This document shows positions 59,747 through 64,000 of a stretch of 64,000 bases of DNA, piece after piece (positions within the stretch are counted from its first letter, which is position 1; each line of letters opens with the position of its first letter). Origin of the DNA: Thraustochytrium sp. TN22 (Eukaryota > Sar > Bigyra > Thraustochytrida > Thraustochytriidae); NCBI GenBank assembly GCA_013306675.1, contig JABLUY010000033.1, positions 1 through 64,000 on the forward strand. The letters run 5' to 3'. A program made the position numbers and the translations under genes. The notes under the pieces are model-generated. The model was given only the letters and a program-made list of their open reading frames with translations, searched no databases and was not told where the DNA came from.

Positions 59747-61000
59747 TCAATGCCGTCCGGTGAGGAACGGGTGGGCCTCGACCTGGTCGAGCGTGATGCG
59801 GTCCGCAGGGTCTTTGGCGAGCATGCGAGCGATCAGGTCCTTGGCGTCCGCAGAGACGCCGGCCCAAGCGGCGCCCTCGAAGCGGACCGGGTCGACGCGC
59901 GCGGCGCGCGCAACCTCGGCGTCCGAGCGGCGTCCGTCCGGGTCAAAAGGATGCGCCCCGCTGAGGGCGACATAGAGGACGCAGCCGAGCGACCAGACGT
60001 CGAGTGCCGGCGTGAGCGGGTCCGAGCGGCGCGACGCGAGCACCTCGGGCGCGCAGTAGGCCGCCGTGCCGGGCAGCACCTCGCTGTCGTCCAGGTCCGA
60101 GACGTGGCCTCGCTCCAGGCTCATGGCCGAGCCAAAGTCGCAGAGTTTGAGCTGGCCCGCGGGCGTCACGAGCAGGTTCTCTGGCTTCACATCCGCATGC
60201 ACGATGCCAACCTCGTCATGCAAAAACCGCAGCGCGCTGGCTGACTGGCGCAGGACCCTCGCGGCCTCCTGCTCGGGCAGCGGGCCGTCGTCCACGACAC
60301 GATCGAAGAGCTCGCGGCCCTTGACGTACTCGAAAAGGAGCAGCGTGACGCTGGGGGGCGGCTCGCTCGCCGCCGTGGCCGAGGCCGCGGCCGAGGCCGC
60401 CGCGGTCGCGGCCTCGGCCACGCTGTCGCGCGCCCAGGCGGCCGCGCGCGCCAGCAGCGACGCGGCTGCCGAGGGCGGCGGCCGGGGCGCGCTTGCGGCA
60501 GCCTCAGGCACCTTGCGCATCGCGCGCACGAAGTGGACGACGTTGTCATGGCCGCCAACCGCCTCGACGCGCTCGAGGAAATTCACCTCGCGCTCCGCGA
60601 CCGCGCCGTAGCGGCCGGGCAGCACCTTGACCGCGAGCGTGCGCTGCGCGCGCAGGTCGCGCGCGGCCCTGACCACGCCAAAGGTGCCGTGGCCGACGTC
60701 CTCCAGGAACCGCAGGCCGAGCGTGGCCTCGGCCTCCTTGTTCACGCCCACCTCGAGCGCCGCCGGCGCGCGCAGCGCCAGCGGGTCCTCCGCCTTGCAC
60801 CTCGCTGCGGCGCCAAACACGCAGAGCGCCACGGCCACGGCGCCCAGCGCGGGCGCGCCCCGCGCCCACTCGCCCCCGCGTCCTCTCGCGCCGCGCCCCA
60901 TCGCCGGCCTGGCCGCCAGGGCCACCTGCGCCGCGGCCGTCGTCGTCGCGCGCGGCGTGTGCGCGCGCCGGGACCCGCGCAGCGCCCTCGCCAGCATCAT
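59747..61000 (-). CDS. Protein kinase (CAMK-like) with presequence and N-terminal TM
   Basis: Ser/Thr kinase, 417 residues from MMLARALRGSRRAHTPRATT. Residues 1-47 are Arg/Ala/Thr-rich without acidic residues until the end, like a mitochondrial presequence. Residues about 48-66 (GAPALGAVAVALCVFGAAA) are hydrophobic. The kinase domain runs about 97-415: GHGTFGVV (103-110), VAIK-type Lys125, helix-C Glu137, an Ala/Pro-rich insert (165-216) between small-lobe strands, hinge FEYVKG, VHADVKPENLL (Asp270; Ala replaces the Arg of HRD), DFG (Asp288), APEV and DVWSLGC. All catalytic residues are present; the missing HRD Arg makes it a non-RD kinase, less likely to need activation-loop phosphorylation. 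The closest look is CAMK/DAPK-like. Membrane or mitochondrial anchoring is inferred. Confidence 0.87.
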   Translation of the reverse strand: MMLARALRGSRRAHTPRATTTAAAQVALAARPAMGRGARGRGGEWARGAPALGAVAVALCVFGAAARCKAEDPLALRAPAALEVGVNKEAEATLGLRFLEDVGHGTFGVVRAARDLRAQRTLAVKVLPGRYGAVAEREVNFLERVEAVGGHDNVVHFVRAMRKVPEAAASAPRPPPSAAASLLARAAAWARDSVAEAATAAASAAASATAASEPPPSVTLLLFEYVKGRELFDRVVDDGPLPEQEAARVLRQSASALRFLHDEVGIVHADVKPENLLVTPAGQLKLCDFGSAMSLERGHVSDLDDSEVLPGTAAYCAPEVLASRRSDPLTPALDVWSLGCVLYVALSGAHPFDPDGRRSDAEVARAARVDPVRFEGAAWAGVSADAKDLIARMLAKDPADRITLDQVEAHPFLTGRH

Positions 61001-61881
61001 CGCGCCGCCGCCGCCGCCGAGGCCGACTGCCTGCCTGCCCGCCGCAGCGCAGCGCAGCGCAGCGCAGCGCAGCGCAGCGCCGTGCCGTGCGCCGCCGCCG
61101 CCGCCGCCGCCGCCGCCCGGCGCGCCGCCGCGTTCCTGTTCTGCCGCTGCGCAGCGTGGCCAGTCACCCGGGCCGCCGGCGAGCTCAGCCGCGCTCAGCC
61201 GAGGGGCCCGAGCGCTGACTCGGCAGAGTTCACCTTGATCAGAACTTCAGGTCCGAGTCGAAGTTTGTTGTGTGGCCAGGCCGGGCGCCGTCGACGCCAT
61301 GGTCGGCGCCGGCGCATCACCGCGCGCGCGGCCGCCGACCGCCCCCCGGCGGCGCGCGCGCGCCGGGACACGACCGGCGCTCGGGACTACGGCCGGGAGC
61401 ACTGCGCGAGTCCGCGCCGCCGCGCCGCCGCGCACACCGCCGCTTGGAAGCCCGTTCGCCGCCGTGACGCGGAACTGCCACTGGCCAGTGGTCATGGCAC
61501 GCGTGGGCACGAGCCTCTCTGCGCCTCTCCATCTCTGACGGTGACGCGGCGCGCCTGCGGCCTGGCGCACGCGGGGCCCGGCAGGCAGGGCGCAGGCAGC
61601 GCGGCCGAGGCTTGCTTGGAGACGGAGGGCCTTGAGGTCCGTGCGACCAGGCGGCGGCCTTGGAGGAGCCGCCACTGCACTGCCACGGGCGGAGAGCCAG
61701 GGGGGGCCGGACCTGAGAGCCTGCCAGTGAGAGAGAGTCAGAGAGACGACTTGGAAGCTGTCACTGCAGGAAAATGCCAGTGGCCGCCACTGGCAGGAGC
61801 AAGCAAGGCAACAAGAGTGGCACAAACAAACAAACAAACAAATCTGTGGGCCGCGGGGCCGCATCATGGCCTCGCTATGGA
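61001..61881. other. Spacer with GC repeats and CCACTGGCAG-type palindromes
   Basis: No gene. The kinase leader has gccgcc runs (61085-61120) and the gcagc repeat (61044-61080). Further out are a perfect palindrome ccactggccagtgg (61478-61491), a CTGCCAGTG word (61721-61729) and a perfect hairpin tgccagtgg-ccg-ccactggca (61775-61795). An acaaa run lies at 61823-61843 near the 3' end of the next gene. Confidence 0.55.
61044..61080. repeat. GCAGC pentanucleotide repeat
   Basis: About seven copies of gcagc, 44 bases before the kinase start (minus strand). It resembles the pentamer repeats in front of the metalloprotease gene. Confidence 0.85.
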
Positions 61882-64000
61882 TCAGGCGGCCGCGAGGGGC
61901 TCGTAGATGGGCTGGTCGCAGCCGGGGCAACGCGTGGCCATAAAGTGGATCTCCTGGGGCTTGTTGCAGTGGCGGCAAAAGACGGTGGAGTAGCCCTCCT
62001 GCTCGGAGGCGTCCTCGTCCTCGTCGTAGCCCTCGTCGTAGCGGAGGTCGCTGAGCACGCGGCCGTGCAGGTCCTTGACGACGAGCACCTGGCCCTCGAT
62101 GAGGCGCTCGCGCTCCTCCTCGGAGAAGCCGCGGCGCTCGAGGACGGAGTCGGTGGCCATGAAGTCGCGCACCTCGCGCTGCATTTCCTCCATGGCCTGC
62201 TCATCGGCGTTCAGGCGGGCGTTGGCCTCCTCGGCGAGGCGCTTGCCGCCATTGACCGGCTTGAAGCGGCCGGAGGAGATGCGGTTGAGCTCGGCACTGA
62301 CAGCCCGGCTGACCACTGGGACGCTCTTATGCTCGATGAGAAAGTCGGAGAGCGCATCTTTCCACTGCTGGAAGGAGGTCTCTGACTCGAAGGCGATGAC
62401 GAGCGTGCGGTTGCGCTTGGTCAGGTCGGCCGAGTCGTGGTCCACCTGCAGGTAGCCGCCGTCGATCTGCAGGACGTTCGTCTTGTCGCGGTAGGCCTTG
62501 GGATTGGCGTAAACGCGGGTCGGGCTGCGGTGCGACTTGCCGTTGAGCATGAACTTGTCCTTGGCCTTGGCCTTCTTGGTGGGCACCATGTAGGTGATGG
62601 AGCCCTCCTTGGGGTCATAGCGGAACTGGCGCTTCTTCCAGCGGCGGCGGCCGAACGTCGACGTAGCCCGCACCGGCAGCTTGAAGCCGGTGGCACTGTA
62701 GGTGACATGCTCCACGAGGTCGCGGTCCGTCGCCGCGGGCTGGCCGTACACAAAGTCCTCCGAGTCATCGTCCGAGTCGTCCACCTCGGTCGGGGGCATG
62801 CTCTCGTCCACGGTGTCCTCTGCGTCCAGCTCCGGGAAGTCCGACTCGCGCAGGATGCGGTTCACGGCGCCGTGCGGGTGCAAGTACGACTTGCGCGCCG
62901 GCCCGCGGCGTTCCTTGTTGCGGCGCGCCATGCGCGCACGGAGCACCATCTGCGTCGCAATGGCGTGCTTGTGCGTGGACCGCTGGCGCACCTTGTGCAC
63001 CACGCGGTCAGTCTGCAGAAAGTCGACGGCCGAATCCTCCAGCTCGGCACGGCGCTTGGCGAGGTGGTCCTCGCGGCGGCGGCGCTTCTCCTGGAGCATC
63101 TTGGCTACCTGCTGCGCCTCGGCCTCCATCTCGCGGATCTCCTCGTCGCGCTGGTTCGCCTCGGCCTGCGCCTGCGCCTCGGCCTCGCGCAGACGCGCCA
63201 GGTCCATCTGCAGCGTGGTCTCGGCGTCGCGCAGCTCCTGGTCGTACCGCTCCAGGCGCCGGCGCAGGGCATCCACGCGCGAGTTCACGTCCTGGGGCGC
63301 GCGGCTCTTGGCGCCGCGCGTGGCGCGCGAGGCGCGCGAGGTGGCGCGCGACCGCATCGTGCCGCGCGAGCTGCGCGACGACGAGGCGCCGCGCGAGATG
63401 GCGCGCGAGGCGCGCCGCGAGAGGCGGCCCAGGGCCGAGGCCGCGGGCGCCGCGTCGGCCTCCGCCTGATCGGCCTGCGCCTGCGCCTGCGCCTGCTCCT
63501 CCTCCTCCTCGTCGTCCTCGTGTTCCTCGACATCCTCCTCGTACTCGCTCTCGGACTCATCGCCGCCCATGAGCGGGTTAAAGGCGTCCATGGCCTCGAG
63601 CTCCTCGATGCGGCGCGCGAGGCGCGCCTCGTAGGCCGGCCGGTTCTCCTTCATCTTGGCGGCCATCTGCTCGACCTTTTCCATGTCCTTGCGGCGCTTC
63701 TCTGCGTCGGCCACCGCCTTCTTGCGCTTGGCCTCCTCGCGCTCGAGGCGCTCGCGCTCGAGGCGCGCCTCCTCGGCGCGGCGACGCGCCTCCTCGCGCT
63801 CGCGGCGCTCCTGCTCGAGGCGCTTGCGCAGCTCCGCCTCGCGGCGCACGGCCTCCTCCTCGGCCTGCTTGACCCTGGCGCGGTACATGCGGCGCGCGGC
63901 GCGCGAGCGGTACATGCACTGCAGCGTGACGGCGCTCCAGTACTTGCGCCGGGCGTACACCTTGTGCCACCAGCGCTGGATGTCCGAGGCCGACTGGTCG
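61882..64000 (-). CDS. IQ-motif, coiled-coil, PH-like and zinc-ribbon protein (partial, 5' end outside window)
   Basis: The frame is open to the window edge, so the N terminus is missing; at least 705 residues remain. The visible start reads SDIQRWWHKVYARRKYW then VTLQCMYRSRAARRMYRARV, two IQ-like calmodulin/light-chain-binding motifs. A long charged coiled coil follows (EAELRKRLEQERRER and further), then an acidic patch, a Ser/Arg-rich stretch and a second coiled coil (about residues 245-330). A PH-like domain comes next (RRWKKRQFRYDP, GSITYMVP, RTLVIAFES, FQQWKDALSDF). The C terminus is a zinc ribbon, FCRHCNKPQE then TRCPGCDQPIYEP. The order of IQ, coiled coil and PH suggests the tail of an unconventional myosin, whose motor would lie beyond 64000; this cannot be checked here. 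Confidence 0.8.
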   Translation of the reverse strand, partial: DQSASDIQRWWHKVYARRKYWSAVTLQCMYRSRAARRMYRARVKQAEEEAVRREAELRKRLEQERREREEARRRAEEARLERERLEREEAKRKKAVADAEKRRKDMEKVEQMAAKMKENRPAYEARLARRIEELEAMDAFNPLMGGDESESEYEEDVEEHEDDEEEEEQAQAQAQADQAEADAAPAASALGRLSRRASRAISRGASSSRSSRGTMRSRATSRASRATRGAKSRAPQDVNSRVDALRRRLERYDQELRDAETTLQMDLARLREAEAQAQAEANQRDEEIREMEAEAQQVAKMLQEKRRRREDHLAKRRAELEDSAVDFLQTDRVVHKVRQRSTHKHAIATQMVLRARMARRNKERRGPARKSYLHPHGAVNRILRESDFPELDAEDTVDESMPPTEVDDSDDDSEDFVYGQPAATDRDLVEHVTYSATGFKLPVRATSTFGRRRWKKRQFRYDPKEGSITYMVPTKKAKAKDKFMLNGKSHRSPTRVYANPKAYRDKTNVLQIDGGYLQVDHDSADLTKRNRTLVIAFESETSFQQWKDALSDFLIEHKSVPVVSRAVSAELNRISSGRFKPVNGGKRLAEEANARLNADEQAMEEMQREVRDFMATDSVLERRGFSEEERERLIEGQVLVVKDLHGRVLSDLRYDEGYDEDEDASEQEGYSTVFCRHCNKPQEIHFMATRCPGCDQPIYEPLAAA

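Noticed and set aside
1-64000. tRNA, rRNA and CRISPR arrays
   Set aside because: No B-box-like GGTTCGANNCC with matching cloverleaf, no rRNA core sequence and no spaced repeats were seen; the tandem repeats present are simple or unspaced.

Overview
The window is GC-rich nuclear DNA from a microbial eukaryote. Fifteen protein genes are recognisable, almost all single uninterrupted reading frames, including one of 20.7 kb. Several proteins are typically eukaryotic: importin alpha, a UBR4/BIG ubiquitin ligase, an ABCA transporter, a calpain, and a mitochondrial complex I bridge-type ferredoxin relative. GC-rich, intron-poor, densely packed genes of this kind fit a heterotrophic stramenopile, most likely a thraustochytrid (Labyrinthulomycetes). 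That assignment is inference from gene style; the window holds no rRNA or other marker.

Layout. 0.2-2.5 kb: importin-alpha-like gene with a long N-terminal extension. 3.2-3.8 kb: small membrane-anchored protein whose only domain recurs at the N terminus of a secreted metalloprotease at 7.8-10.3 kb; the interval between them holds a decayed DNA transposon (PiggyBac-like, with a nuclease-like segment). 10.3-11.9 kb: gene debris, including a broken kinesin-light-chain TPR segment. 11.95-15.7 kb: a 1253-residue protein joining both halves of a bacterial GmrSD (DUF262-DUF1524) modification-dependent restriction enzyme to an NLS and a C-terminal FY-rich-like (FYRN/FYRC) chromatin module; this is the most unusual object here. 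16.8-18.6 kb: a second importin-alpha-like gene followed by a degenerate copy of its own 3' end. 18.8-21.8 kb: divergent pair of a membrane-anchored SET-domain methyltransferase and a PuuC-type aldehyde dehydrogenase. 21.9-27.9 kb: full ABCA transporter. 28.7-29.3 kb: ferredoxin-fold protein without cluster cysteines. 30.7-51.4 kb: intronless UBR4/BIG-type giant E3, divergent from a small one-TM protein. 53.4-57.4 kb: a calpain and a divergent small protein that shares both ends of the calpain without the protease core. 57.4-59.0 kb: ankyrin-LRR protein. 59.7-61.0 kb: protein kinase with a presequence-plus-TM N terminus. 61.9 kb to the edge: IQ/coiled-coil/PH-like/zinc-ribbon protein, cut by the window.

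Two classes of gene are visible by codon use. Housekeeping-type genes end nearly every codon in G or C. The GmrSD-FYR gene, the calpain pair and the small 3.2 kb gene use many A/T-ending codons, so they look more recent or more weakly expressed. Spacers carry many simple repeats, local tandem duplications and a recurring CTGCCAGTG word near gene starts. No tRNA, rRNA or CRISPR array was found by eye.
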